DNA from: Sceloporus undulatus | Taxonomy: Eukaryota > Chordata > Lepidosauria > Squamata > Phrynosomatidae | Direction of reading: 5' to 3' | Length of the DNA stretch: 64,000 nucleotides | Assembly (NCBI RefSeq): GCF_019175285.1 | Contig: NC_056522.1 | Location: forward strand, 237,735,242-237,799,241 | In this document: piece by piece, positions 49,028 through 60,047 of the stretch | How positions within the stretch are numbered: the stretch's first letter is position 1 | Layout: each line of letters starts with the position of its first letter | Notes under the pieces: model-generated | Told to the model about the DNA's origin: nothing | Databases searched by the model: none | The model's input: the letters and a program-made list of their open reading frames with translations, nothing else | Program-made: the position numbers and the translations under genes

Positions 49028-51668
49028 ATAATTATATATAATTTGTTAGCGCAAATTATAGCAGATCCCCAAATAACTGAGAACTTGGTAAATCAACATT
49101 TACATAAGTCTCATTGATTCATTATACCTACACTAATCTAACAGCTGGATTTGGGCCTTGAGTGAACTTTAACATTTGAAATTAAGAGTATCCAAGACTT
49201 TATACAGTGCAGATTTGAATGGAAAATGGATCGATCAATCATAGTTTGGGGGCTGGTAGATGGGATATCAAATTCACCTTCATACTGATGCTTCACAGTA
49301 TTTCCAATGTCTGCAAACTTGCGGTCTTCAAATATCAGGAACTCATGCTGGTCTGCAAGTTTTCTCAACTCTTTTACTACTTCTTGGGAAAAATCATCCA
49401 GAATGTCGATATGTGTTTTCAAGATACAGATGGAAGGGCCCAGAGTATTAGCCAGATGGATTAATTCTTTGGCTGTGGTCACATCAGCAGAAAGGCATAA
49501 GTTAGACTGCTTTTTCTCCATGAGTCTGAGAAGTTGGGCAGCGAGGGGATGAATGCCTGGTAGCTCTGCCCGAGCAGCAAAACTCATTTCTTTGCATATC
49601 CTTTTGGTAGGAGCCGTGGCATTCTGCTCAGAAGGCTTAATAATATTATCCTGGATGAATTTTTCAACCCTTGCCAACATCTCAGGGGAAACTTTCTTCT
49701 GCTGCTCAAGGATCTTGAGGATTTGAGACAAGGTACATACTGAGTGCAGTCGAATCCCATGCTTTTCCAGTATGGCTTTCCCTCCTTGCTCTCTATCCAG
49801 GAGCACTATGGCATCGGTAACCTTCAACCCTTCTTTCCGAAGGACCTCTGCTGTCTCCAAGACACTTGAGCCACTAGTAACTACATCTTCAATGACCAGG
49901 CAAGTTTCCCCGGGATTTATTGTGCCTTCCACAATGCGCTTTGTACCTTTAATAGTAACAAAATTGGCATTTTTTCATTAGATTATCCATACTAGAAATT
50001 GTTATTACTATTAAAAATAAATATTGCATGCAGGATTTGTTAATGAGTAATCCCAGGCTGAAAGACTTATATGTGTGTGTGTGTTCTTCTATTAGGCATG
50101 TATTGCTTTTATCAAAAGACTGGTTTTCCAGACCCACTAAAAGCAATAAACTAATATATTACATTATGTCTAATATACTATGCATTATCCTGGGAAACCC
50201 AGACTTATCGCTTTGCACATATTTTCTATCCTGAACATGCATCGTCTATACACCAACATTTGTAACCCAGCACTCTTTTTATTCTTTTTACCATGGTCTT
50301 TGGCCTCCTTTCGCCGTATGAGCATCGGGATCTGCCTGGCTGAGCAAACGATTGTAGCCAAGGGCAGAGCAGTATAAGGAACGCCACACACAGATCCGTA
50401 CTTGAGCTTGGCATCCTCTGCAGCCTGAAAAAGGAGATCTGCCACCTGGAATAAACCAGTAACATTTGACCTGCGTTTAGAAAAGGGATCCATGTTTGAT
50501 ACAGGCAAAACAACTGNNNNNNNNNNCCAGTCAACGGACGCACTTCCTACAAGTTTCCAGATCAAGTGGCTGGGGTCAGAGCTGTTTCTGTTAAAAGATA
50601 TATATGCCGAAATAGCCATTTCTGTGGTTATCGTTCTGTGCCTTCGCAATGAAATGGCGTCCCTCTTATAAAGCAGCAAAATTAAGCCTTGCTTTTGGAA
50701 TATGGATCACGTCTTCAGGGTGCGGATGGCTGAACCTGTAGATAAAAACTGTGTGTGTATGGAGGCAAAGGCTTCCCCTTGGCGGCGTGACTGTCTAGTC
50801 CCATCCCCCTGTTCACCTCCGGTTCTAGGCCAAAGAGCCAGCCTTGCCAGAGGCCGCTCTGTGATCCTGTGGCAAACGGCATGGCTGCACCCAACACTCT
50901 CAGCTTCCCTCTGAGAAGTGGCGCCCATCCCATCTGCTTGCATCTGCCTGCATCCCAACTGCTGGGTTGGCAGAAGCTGGGGCTAGCGAGGGGAGCTCAC
51001 TCCTCCATGCTGCCCTGGGGCCAAAGGGCCACCTTCCTCATGCTGACTCTTCAAAGACGGGGGCAAAGATGGCCCCCGGGGGTCATTCAGGGGAAGAAAA
51101 ACGATGGCGTTAAGCCGGAGACAGGGCTGCATCTTCCTTGCTTAAAGGGGTTACTGAGGGCCGGTGCAAAGGGACAGGCCAAGCCCCCACAGCCACGGCG
51201 TGGCCAGGAACAAAAACAGCAACAGAGGGCGTGTCCGCACTGCAGACGCAACCCACATTGACACCGCTTCAACTGCGGTGGTTCAGTGCTATGGAATCCT
51301 GAGATTTGCGCCTTCTCTCTCTGTCCATCTCCCTCCTCTCCACCTATCAGGAGCCACCGCCCTTTTCCAAAGCCCGCCCCTGGCTCTGCGCTGCGCGTCC
51401 GATTGGCTACAAGGCTCCTGCCAACAACGCCACAGCCCCGCCCCTCACTCGCCCTCCTTCATCCGTCATTCCAACCGCCCCGCCCCCTTCCCTCCGCGAG
51501 GCCAGGCGCGCGCGTACACGCGCATGCGCGCACCTTGTTCATCAGCTTCGGGTCCGAGACGATGACGCGGAGGTCGACGTAGACCGGGGAGACCAGGCCG
51601 CTCTTCAGCACGAACTCCCCGAAGCGGAGAGCCTTCGCGGCGAACAAGTCCGAAGCCAACGGCTCCAT
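45811..51668 (-). CDS. UMPS: UMPS, uridine 5'-monophosphate synthase (complete, six exons)
   Basis: Bifunctional cytosolic enzyme for the last two steps of de novo pyrimidine synthesis: orotate + PRPP to OMP (orotate phosphoribosyltransferase, N-terminal), then OMP to UMP (OMP decarboxylase, C-terminal). Exons in transcript order are 51534-51668, 50292-50445, 49278-49946, 48442-48617, 47217-47331 and 45811-45992. All junctions are GT/AG and in phase and sum to 476 residues, against 480 in human. Visible motifs: [11 protein letters not shown] and the PRPP loop [10 protein letters not shown] (about residues 115-124) in OPRT; SADV, KTHIDIL and [13 protein letters not shown] (about 302-314, with the catalytic Asp-Lys-Asp set) in [15 protein letters not shown] near the C-terminus. 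The gene is convergent with ITGB5 and looks functional. A 10-N assembly gap lies in intron 1. Confidence 0.96.
46177..46260 (-). mobile_element. Fragment of tRNA-SINE (L2-like tail)
   Basis: AGCAATAGCAGCTTCATTTA then TATACCGCTTCATACCG is the complement of the 3' end of the family at 60917-61165. In UMPS intron 5. Confidence 0.5.
46369..46481. mobile_element. Short Tigger-like MITE
   Basis: 113 bp: TA-CAGGCATCCCCGCTTATTT at the left and AAATAAGCAGGGGACTCCTG-TA at the right. Perfect or near-perfect stems of about 20 bp, TA-flanked. In UMPS intron 5. Confidence 0.75.
47217..47331 (-). CDS. UMPS: UMPS exon 5, OMPDC
   Basis: Acceptor ..catgtag, donor GGAG|GTGAGT. It encodes [20 protein letters not shown] and [18 protein letters not shown]. 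It is too short to stand out as an open frame; I found it from the conserved FISGSR and LTPGV motifs, and the splice phase fits both neighbours. Confidence 0.93.
47381..47512. mobile_element. hAT-like palindromic MITE, copy 2
   Basis: GGCTCCCAAACTTCGGTCTT at the left, GGACCAAAGCTGGGGAATCA at the right, self-complementary around CAGGAATTCTGGGAGC. In UMPS intron 4. Confidence 0.65.
47812..48150 (+). mobile_element. CR1 LINE 3' fragment
   Basis: Encodes degraded [20 protein letters not shown] and ends TTTCCAACTCTGTGATTCTG. Antisense to UMPS, in intron 4. Confidence 0.75.
48442..48617 (-). CDS. UMPS: UMPS exon 4, OMPDC
   Basis: Acceptor ..tttcag, donor GCTGTA|GTAAGT. It encodes [40 protein letters not shown] and TEAV, the barrel strands around the substrate phosphate of OMP decarboxylase. 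Confidence 0.94.
48977..49042. repeat. (TA)n microsatellite
   Basis: Over 60 bp of almost pure TA in UMPS intron 3, about 235 bp from the exon 3 donor. Likely length-variable. Confidence 0.9.
49278..49946 (-). CDS. UMPS: UMPS exon 3, OPRT end, linker and OMPDC start
   Basis: The large central exon (669 nt), as in other vertebrates. It starts GTACAAAGCGC (GTKR) and ends TATGAAG|GTGAAT. It carries the PRPP loop [30 protein letters not shown], the interdomain linker, [20 protein letters not shown] and the decarboxylase centre [18 protein letters not shown]. Confidence 0.95.
50292..50445 (-). CDS. UMPS: UMPS exon 2, OPRT
   Basis: Begins GTG GCA GAT after ..ttccag and ends CAT G|GTAAAA. It encodes [33 protein letters not shown] and [13 protein letters not shown]. 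It contains the orotate and PRPP binding core, including the RRKEAK segment. Confidence 0.94.
50517..50526. other. Assembly gap (10 N)
   Basis: Ten N in UMPS intron 1, about 70 bp upstream of exon 2 in transcript direction. True gap size unknown. Confidence 0.95.
51228..51308. mobile_element. Half of a CACACTGCAGAAA-family MITE
   Basis: GTGTCCGCACTGCAGACGCA, TTCAACTGCGGTGGTTCAGT and GCTATGGAATCCTGAGA match one half of the element at 13656. Sits in UMPS intron 1, at the edge of the CpG island. Confidence 0.5.
51534..51668 (-). CDS. UMPS: UMPS exon 1
   Basis: The ATG at 51668 opens 45 codons ([20 protein letters not shown]...LMNK) in a CpG island. The donor is AAG|GTGCGC. No in-frame ATG upstream extends the conserved OPRT start, and the family N-terminus has the same length. 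Confidence 0.93.
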
Positions 51669-51835
51669 CTCTCTCTCTCCCTCTCTCCTTCCCGCGCGCG
51701 AGAGCTCTCAGTCCGTCGCTGTGCAATGACGTCTCGGAAACGTTTTGCTGACGTCACCGGGAAGTGCGGGCGGAAGAGGGAAGGGAAAACCCACAAGGGG
51801 AGCGACTGCGCATGCCCGCTTTAAGGCAAGCAAGT
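51669..51835 (-). promoter_or_regulatory. UMPS promoter, CpG-rich and TATA-less
   Basis: GC-rich sequence directly upstream of the UMPS ATG, with no TATA box seen. It holds a perfect palindromic cAMP-response-type element TGACGTCA at 51749-51756, a second TGACGTC at 51727-51733, and an NRF1-like TGCGCATGCC near 51807-51816. A further CGCGCATGCGCG lies just inside intron 1 (about 51518-51531). The motifs are read directly; binding is inferred. Confidence 0.6.
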
Positions 51836-51891
51836 GGACGCTCTAGGCGTAAGACTTTGTATCCTAGCTATATATTCAGTCCATAATGAAT

Positions 51892-52105
51892 TAGGGTTGC
51901 CAGTCTGAAAGCTGGAGGGGACTCCTGTGCCTTCAATGGTTGTGTAGAGGCTCTGCCATGGAAGCCCATTGGATGACCTTTGGCAAGTCACACTGTCTCA
52001 GCCTCAGAGGAAGCCAGTGGGAAAACTCCTCTGAACAAATCTTGCCAACGAAGCCCCATGATAGGTTCACTTTAAGGTTGCCATAAGTCAGAAACACCTT
52101 GAAGG
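51892..52105 (+). mobile_element. MITE end plus 5'-truncated SINE
   Basis: 51892-51940 (GGGTTGCCAGTCTGAAAGCT...CTCCTGTGCCTTCAATGG) relates to the 5363 MITE. From about 51945 the BovB-tailed SINE body follows (GGCAAGTCACACTGTCTCAG, AAATCTTGCCAACGAAGCCC, GTTGCCATAAGTCAGAAAC). Just upstream of the UMPS promoter. Confidence 0.6.
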
Positions 52106-52109
52106 CAAT

Positions 52110-52306
52110 GTGAAGTCAAAGGCTTTCATGGCCAGCATCCATAGTTTTTTGTGGGGTTTTTGGGGCTCTGTGGCCATGTTCTAGAAGAGTTTCCTCCTGA
52201 AGTTTCTCCAGCATCTGTGGCTGGCATCTTCAGAGATTCTGGCAAAACGTCAGGAAGAAACTCTTCTAGAACATGGCCACAGAGCCCCCCAAACCCCACA
52301 AAAAAG
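52110..52306. mobile_element. Foldback element, copy 3
   Basis: GGCCATGTTCTAGAAGAGTT at the left pairs with AACTCTTCTAGAACATGGCC at the right, extending to TTTTTTGTGGGG/CCCCACAAAAAA. Loop around TCTTCAGAGATTC. The best preserved of the three copies. Confidence 0.75.
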
Positions 52307-52405
52307 CTAACAACAGAACTGTCCATGTAGAAGACCAACTGTGACCTTAAAGGATAATAATAATAAGACAGTAAAATAACAATAATAAAAGAACTAAGTA
52401 ATAAA

Positions 52406-52672
52406 TTACGGATGCAATGAGGTGGTGGTTGTTAGCTGCCCTCGAATCAACCTTGGCTCATGGTGGATGAGACGCTGCTCTGCTTCGGTCCGGAAGACCC
52501 AGGCCCATGACTTCCCTGAGTCTGTCCATCTGGTTTGTGGTCTTCCTCTCTTCCTACTATCACCCTCTACCTTTCCCAGCATTATTGTCTTTTCTAATGA
52601 GTCCTTCCTTCTCATGATGTGCCCGAAGTACGACAATCTCAGTTTGGTCATCTTGGTAGTAGAGGGTAGGAA
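52406..52672 (-). mobile_element. BovB LINE 3' fragment
   Basis: Reads MTKLRLSYFGHIMRRKDSLE and KTIMLGKVEGDSRKRGRPQT on the - strand, the end of the BovB RT protein, followed by the BovB tail (complement of GTTGTTAGCTGCCCTCG). Confidence 0.85.
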
Positions 52673-52692
52673 GTAATTTTACTGACTTGTGT

Positions 52693-52915
52693 TTAATACA
52701 TAGCAATAGCACGTATATTTCTACACTGCTTAATAGTGAGCTCAGCACTCACTAAGCAGTTTACAGTGTGTTGTAAGCCAAGTGCCCCCAACCAGCTGGG
52801 TACTCATTTTATTGACCTAATAAAGGATGGAAGGCTGAGTCTACCTTGAAGCCCTGGGATTAAACTCACAACGTTGTGGCTTCAGTGCCAGCACTACCAG
52901 GGCTCCTAATACATG
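52693..52915 (-). mobile_element. tRNA-derived SINE with L2-like tail, diverged
   Basis: Complement carries the 3' end (GCAATAGCACGTATATTTCT on +) and a B-box-like GATTAAACTCACAACG near the head. Same family as 60917-61165. Confidence 0.6.
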
Positions 52916-53509
52916 TGCGTCTGACTTTTATGTTGGTCTGCATAAGTATGTATATATGTTTTTTTAAAACAAAACCAAAAAATATATAAAACAATTTAAA
53001 AAGAACATGTCAAGAAGCAGGACTGTCAGCAGAAGAAAATTATAGCTCAAACCTTGGTAAAAGAATCCAGATCTGTATAAAAAAAAATTCCATTTTCATC
53101 CCATGTATAGAATTTCACTGACCCTAAATGGGAAAGTCCTCCCACTTTTCCTACTTCATTTGCACTGTGTGGTGAAGTAAACCATATCTATCAATTTAGC
53201 CCTTATTCTCTTCTAATGACTTCTAGTCACATCTGTAAAATGCTAAGAGCTGCAGCTCACAGAACTATATTTTCCTTTTGTCTCTGGGTTGTAGCAGGAA
53301 AATAGCTGTTATTAAGAACAAAAATAGCTGTTGTTGTTGAAATACAACTATTTTGTGGTAAAGACTTCCACTCACTGCTAACGTCTTTATAAATACATAT
53401 TTTCTTCCTCCCTTGTGTATCTCCCAGTTCCAGAGCAGCAGTTAGCAGGCAAGAATTACGGGGAAACTAACTGTCCAGTTCAAGCCCTTTTAATATTCAG
53501 CATTCTTCA

Positions 53510-53737
53510 GTTAAGAGAGTCAGCATGGTGTAGTGGTTTGAATGTTTCACTACGAGATAAGGTTCAAATCGTCACTCAGCCATGGAAACCCACTGGGTGA
53601 CCTTGGGCAAGTCACACTCTCTCAGCCACAGAGGAAGGCAAAAGCAGAGCCTCTCTGAAGAAATCTTACCATGAAAACCCTGTGATAAGGTTACTGTAGA
53701 GTCACCATAAGTCGGAAACAACCTGATGGCAAACAAC
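53510..53737 (+). mobile_element. tRNA-derived SINE with BovB tail, nearly complete
   Basis: Head AGTCAGCATGGTGTAGTGG (A-box) and GGTTCAAATCG (B-box), body CCATGGAAACCCACTGGGTG and CTTGGGCAAGTCACACTCTC, tail GAGTCACCATAAGTCGGAAA ending ACAACAACA. The tail resembles the BovB LINE end, so it fits the Sauria SINE type. Confidence 0.8.
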
Positions 53738-54104
53738 AACATCTTTTCAGTTCCTGAATTGTTCCTCTGTACTCCCACATTGAAAACTTGCATTAGTTTA
53801 GCCCCGATGTCTTAATTTTCTCCATCACTGAAATTTTTGGTTTTGAGGTTTTTTTGTAGACGACCAAACCTACATCTGCCATATGAAGAGGTGTTAGTTC
53901 ATTGAGTTTTCTTCTTCGATGAGAAGGCATTGTTCTCAGCAAGAACCTCCACTGTTGTAGAAACTTTCACGAGACATTTTTTTTGAGAAGTTATCAGCTT
54001 TGTCTAAATAGACTCAAGTTTTCAGTTATCATAGTTATCACAGTTCATAGTTCAGCTATCATGGTTCAATGGAACCAGTGAGTGGTTTTTGTCATATCTC
54101 AAAA

Positions 54105-54470
54105 TGTAGGCGGAATACAGACTGCCCAAAAAGGGCGGTCTGCCTGCGCCTTGTTTTTCTGTGTGAGGGAACTGCAGCAGACAAACCCACACGGCTCCCA
54201 CGTGCAGCAAAAAGTGGGTCCTTCTTGCGGTGCCATAAGGACGTCGCAGTACGCACTCGTGACATCCTTATGATACTGGGATGTGCGGACACTAAGCGTC
54301 TGTCATGACAAAATGGCGGCACCCGTGTGTACACGGTGCCGCCATTTTGATGCCCCCGTCACGTGCTGAGGTGAGGCCAATATGGGCGGTGCGCCCTCGG
54401 CCAACCCCTAGCACGTGACGGGGGCGCTGCAAAGGCCCGTCTGGAGAGGGCCGTAGATGCTTTATAAAAT
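54105..54470. mobile_element. Unassigned GC-rich, strongly foldable element (approximate limits)
   Basis: An abrupt GC-rich island in AT-rich DNA, 54105 to about 54455. It holds CAGACTGCCC-AAAAA-GGGCGGTCTG, a hairpin of about 20-bp stems at 54309-54349 around GTGTGTACAC, and a pair of perfect 16-bp arms (54352-54367 and 54410-54425, GCCCCCGTCACGTGCT). It is probably a non-autonomous transposable element; no ends with a clear target duplication were found. No coding. Confidence 0.5.
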
Positions 54471-55124
54471 AACTAAATTGTGTATGTCAACAGTTACAAG
54501 ATTTTATTTACCCAAATAAACACTCAGATTCCTTCTATTGCAAAGGTTCTATTAGTATCTTGAAATATGTGCCTAACAAATGGGAAGAAATTTAGCTTTT
54601 TCCAACATGGGAAATAATATAGATGCTTGGCACTTACATTTTAAAATTAGTATGCTTGTAGTGTTTAAAACTGTAGCATCTAGTTATTCTGTTATAGATA
54701 GTAACTTGTAAAAATATTTTGAGACTGGTCATAGCAGCATGCATCACTCCTGTATAGGCCAAACCAAAGACTCTGGTTGTTGAATCTATTATATCTGGCT
54801 TAATCAAAATAATTGCTTTTACATCTTAAAACAATAAACATCCATTGTTCATTCTTTTGTATACTGTATTTATAAGGAAGGCAATAGCCTAAAATGTAGA
54901 TTTTGTCATCTGTACATAACATATATTACTGAAAAATAAGAACAGATAAGAACATGTGAGCGCAGATAATCACTTTACAACATCACACATGAAGAATCAA
55001 AAGTATAAATAAAATATTTACAAAATGTCTGTAGAAAACACATGTGCATACAAAATGAAATCAGTAAAATAATGAGATAACACTTAAGGCAGACTAGCAA
55101 AAGACTGAAAATATTAAGGCTGTA
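54471..55124. other. Intergenic AT-rich sequence
   Basis: Nothing recognised. Confidence 0.4.
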
Positions 55125-55300
55125 GAATTAATTTGCACCTTGGAGAAGTATAAGCTCTTAGAATTTTAGAGTTGGAAGAGACTGTGGAGGTCTTGGATCC
55201 AACCCTCTGCTCAGTGCAGGAATGTAGACAGTCCAGCCTCAAATAGCTCCAGGAAATGAGAGCCCAGACTCTCAGCAATGTAGTCCCCATCACCACTATT
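55125..55300 (-). mobile_element. CR1/L2-like LINE 3' end, diverged
   Basis: On + it begins TTAGAATTTTAGAGTTGGAAGAGAC, the complement of a CR1-type terminus (TCTTCCAACTCTAAAATTCT), followed by ATCCAACCCTCTGCTCAGTG. Short and old. Confidence 0.55.
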
Positions 55301-58300
55301 TGCACAATAGCTGAAAAGGTTTTAACAGAATAATCCTAAGCATGTCTAAGCACAAGATCAATGAGACTCACTCCCAGGTCAAGTAGAATTGAACCTACAG
55401 GGTTGGCAAACTCTGCAATCCTCATAATTTAGAAATACGCCCAGAGGGACTTACACCAGATGTGTGTGCATAGGATTGCAACCTAAAAGATATACAGTAT
55501 GTTTATTTGTCTGCTGTTCCTTTTGCATGTCAGATCTCATTTTCAGTGGAAGACCTACACTGTGGAGTGACATGTGAGGAAAAGCAGACAGAATAGTTCA
55601 ACAGAGAACTGAAAGCACCAGCATTGAAAAGCTGAGCATGAAAGTAAGATCGGCTCATGTTGAACAGAAGATTGTTTTAGAATGTAAGGCCATAAATTGC
55701 AAGAGTCACAAGAAGAACAATTCCAGAACAGCTATTTGGTATTTGATGGCAGTTATATAAACAATCTTGCTAGAGAGAGGGGAAGAATATTCTCACAGAA
55801 AAGCACCATTATCTGTTGGGTCATAAAAGATCAATATAGGTGATAAATCAGAGCCCATTGTCTACAACTGAAAGAAAACTCAGTTACCCATGGAATGGCA
55901 CAGAGAATCTTTTGAGAACCAGCTTGTGTATAGCAATTCCTGGTTATAAAGTAATGGCTGCAGTTTCTAGTCTCACTTTGTTACATACAACTTGGGATCC
56001 CAGGTGGAGACATGCATCAGAGGCACATTATATGAAGGTCACAGGAGCCCTAAGAGATGCAGTCTTCAGTTCCTTCATTAGAAACACCTGAAACAAGATT
56101 CTAGCTGAGTTTTATGTCAATTTTGAGCCTCTTTCATCTTAGGCATGTCACCACCTGATTGCTCTTAATGCACCAGTGAAACATTGCAATTTAATTTATT
56201 AGTCTGGATTTTGTAAATTTTACATTGCTATTACAAAGCCCCTAGAAAAAAAGGACTGCTTTATGTTTGAGGAAGCACTCGGGGCTTCTTTCAGACATCA
56301 CATTTATTCCATAGTAAAACCACAGTGATATACCCAGGGGTTGTCTCAAATTCTGTCCATTTGCTTGCAAGAAATATCCAGTTACTTACTTCTGTTGATC
56401 CCTTTGTCATGATTTATGGTGTACTAAATGAGTTTATTCTGTAAGAATGCTTTGATGATATATAGCTTATGTTTTCCATTCCTTCAATATTGAAAATAAA
56501 GATGTACATATGAAAGAAGTTACTTAACTCTTCCCCATATACATTGTCCAGAAAAACCACAGGATTACTATTTCCATCTTTTTTTTTTTACCATAAATTA
56601 TAAATTGTGGGTCCCCCCCTAATGATTCCTGGTTTTCCACTGATAAGCTGGATTCAGCCCCAAGAACCTACTTTAGCTGGATATTGACCATTGTTTAACC
56701 TGAGCTCACATGACCTACGTCTGGATGATTGTCAGTACTTTGAGGAAATAGTGATAGCTAAAAGGAACCCAAGGAGTCCATCCTATCCCACATTCTTTTA
56801 TGTGACAGCAGTTGGTTTTAAAATGACAACATTTATGTTTTAAAAAATCATGGTATAGCAACTGTTTTCAGAAAAATGATTCCTCTCAGGAGAAAAAAAA
56901 AAGACGTTTGATTATTTAAAGGGAAAGAACTTCATCTTTTTCCTGTGGAAAGGCACTGTGTGCTTTGTTTATCCATACTTGCTATTCAGTGAATCTCAAA
57001 TCAATGCTCTTTCCTTTCCTTTCCTTTTTTTTTGCATTATTTGTTGTCTGGGAGGGAAGATTCCCTCCCTCCAACAATGTATTCAGTATTCTTGCTTCTC
57101 CCATAATTGTAAAAAGCACATTTACAATACAAGTTAAATTGTAAAGGGGAGACTTTTTTCTTTTTTAAAATAAAAACCCTCTAAAAGGAAATACATACTC
57201 ATTTGAGACAGGCTTAGATCATTCAAAATGAGATGAACCTTAGGACAGAGGCAGCAAGTCAGAAACTAAAGAGGAAACCTCCAAAAGGAATAGGAAAATA
57301 TTAGCTCTTGCGACAAAGAATACAGAATTCTGTCTCGGAAAACACCCAGTTCAATTTAACAATTCCAGTCCAATAAATCAAGAACAATTATTTGTCAATG
57401 TGACCATCACCAATTCCCTTCCAATGAAGATTCCCTGCTTTCTTAAAGCCCACATTCTTATGACATCCAAACTGAAAAACTTTTATTCGGGGCTTCCTGC
57501 AAACCAGGGTATCAAACACAGAAGCATGCCCAACAGGCCATGACTTATTGGACCAAAATTGTGACAAATTAACTGAGCTACACACATTTCATTTATTAGG
57601 CTTCATTTATTAGCCATAATATCTCAATTTGTTTGGTTTATTATGCTTAATTGAACCTTATAAACTATATTCCCAGTGCATCTTAGAGACTTCACTTTTT
57701 TGTTCTGTATCCCACTTTTTGTTAATATTCTGTCTCACAGACCATCCAACCATTTAAGTAGATTAGACTGTAGATATCCTCAAGAAGGTATCCCTACATC
57801 CTTCTCTCACAGTGTTTGTCAAACAACTGATATAGTAGAAAGAATTCAGCAACTTCCCTAACTTTGAATATCCAGTGTTAATCAACCAGAACTTGAAAAA
57901 AATCACTTTTCTAGTCTATAATTCCTGGAATCCTCCAGTCAGCACTGTCAGTAGGAGAAAGGGGTTCTGGAAGTCCTAGTCCCCAAACTCTGCTCTATAT
58001 TTCAAGATCAGAAGAAGAGCCCTGATCATTGATGGTTTGAATGCAGACAACCAGTAAACAAGTGCTAATTTACCAAAGTGCTCACATAACCAATTGTCAG
58101 ATCATTAATAATGTATCGTTCTGCCAAGCTATAAAAATTGTTATCACTTCTGTGCTGCTTCCATGTTGGAAAAGTATAGAAGTGTAAATTTTTTCTTTAT
58201 AATTTGGCAGGACAAAACATTCAGGTGGCTTGTAATGTGATAATATATGGCCATATACCACTAGACAAATGGTCATCTATTTTCATTTTATTTAAACTGG

Positions 58301-60047
58301 ATTTCTTGGTTCTACTCTTAGTATAGCCCCATATAAAAGTGCTTTGTTTCTATATGTGTGAAACAGGAAGCTTCAGTCCTGATGGAACTGTTGTACCCAG
58401 ATGATACAACTGCATTTCGTCCAGCAAGAGCTTGCTGCCTGTATAGGTTATATGTCAGACCCCGCCAGGAGCCTGAAACAGCCTTATGAGTGGTCTATGT
58501 GGTAGACTATGGTAGATGTTCATGGTACAAGTAGCTGAAGAATGGGCCACAACTATTGACATCTTGGCTCCCATCATACCAGTCAAGGTAGGAGATCTCA
58601 CTATCTCAACACTGAGGAAGAACAGATCACCCTGCCATTGCTAGTTACTTGCTCTATCATCATAAATTACAGCCTATAGGACACTTGTAATAAAGGGAGA
58701 AAAATTAGACATAAATTGTTGGCTAATTACATTTCTAAAGGATTTAAATATGGCAATTTTGATGCTAAATACCCTTGGTATTAGAGTTGGACTAATTTCT
58801 ACAATGGTAATACAAGATTATTTATAGTCTGGAACTACTATTCTGAACCCACTTGTTTAAAAACTGCAGTTGTGATGACTTAATATTATTAATAATTTTC
58901 TGTTATGTCATACAAGACTTGTGGACTGAATGAAAATATCAGGATAGATGCTGGGATTATAGGGATAAAGAGATGATATGTACTGTACAGATGTAATAAG
59001 CTACCTGTTATGAAGCCATAAACATAAGAATGGACCCACTATAGTAACCACACTTTGGCCAATTTTGGATTGATTTCACAACTTTTAAAACTGAAAAAGG
59101 AATGAGTTTCTTCTCTGCTTATAGACTGTATGAGAGTTCAAGAAACATCCTGCAATAGAAAAAGTCTTTCACATCTACTTTACAGATACCAGCAATTATT
59201 TTAACATAGTTTTTTTTCTCAATGCACAGGTTTTGCAAAAAGGTTTTCTGTACAAGAGCTATAAAATATATTAAAAATTGTCTCATTGTGCTTCATCTAA
59301 ATATGTTGTTGTTCAGTGAAGTGATCATCTCTGCAATGGTATTTTATAATATGTTATTAATTTTTTTAACAACAGAATGTTGTAAAACCAGAGAGGGATT
59401 ATTCACAAAGGTATACTGTGGTCTTAATCAACACAGTTTATCTAAGTCATACTACTGGCAAAGCCAGTATTATGAGGGCTGAGAGGCCACAAAACAGCAG
59501 TTCTGACACAAGACTAATTCTTATTTAAGACGAGTGAAGTTTGTCTTGAATGACAGATCTGATCTTTCATTAGGATTTGAAGAATAACAGTTTCTATAAA
59601 ATCTGATACCTGTTTGGTCCAGTTTGCTTTTCAGGAAATTCTCACTGTAGAGAGTCAGCCTAGCCTTGGTTTCTAAAATCTTTCAAATACATCATTTCAA
59701 TAGTAATAAAATCAGCAAGACTGTCTGGGTCTTTTAGAAGACTGCCTTTCAGAACTAAGGCAACTGTGTTTTGGTTCCCACTCTCCACTGACATTTTTTG
59801 TAACATTCATCTGGATGTAAAATAGCCACATCATTACAAGAATAAGCCACCCAAGAAGTTGCGTGTGCAACATCTGAAATCATCTAATTCTACCTACTTA
59901 GATAGTGAAGCTGCTGGAACAGTTCATATACTCTCTTGGACATCACATTATAGTACTTGATACAGACTGTAAAAGAGAGAGAGATTCTGCTTTCTCTGTC
60001 TTCACGTCCTATCACTCCTCAATGCCAAGTCAAAGTACTTCCATTCA
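55301..60047. other. UMPS-KALRN intergenic / probable KALRN 3' UTR
   Basis: Almost free of recognisable repeats, AT-rich. On the - strand AATAAA occurs at about 57592 and 57606, so a long KALRN 3' UTR of up to 2.5 kb is possible. About 55325-55490 looks like a decayed palindromic element (AATCCTAAGCATGTCTAAGC). No other gene seen. Confidence 0.4.

Noticed and set aside
48977-49042. TA run as a regulatory or cruciform site
   Set aside because: A plain microsatellite in an intron; nothing beyond the repeat supports a function.
51459-51824. Several + strand frames across the UMPS CpG island
   Set aside because: Antisense to exon 1 and promoter; open because of GC content. The - strand frame matches the OPRT N-terminus.
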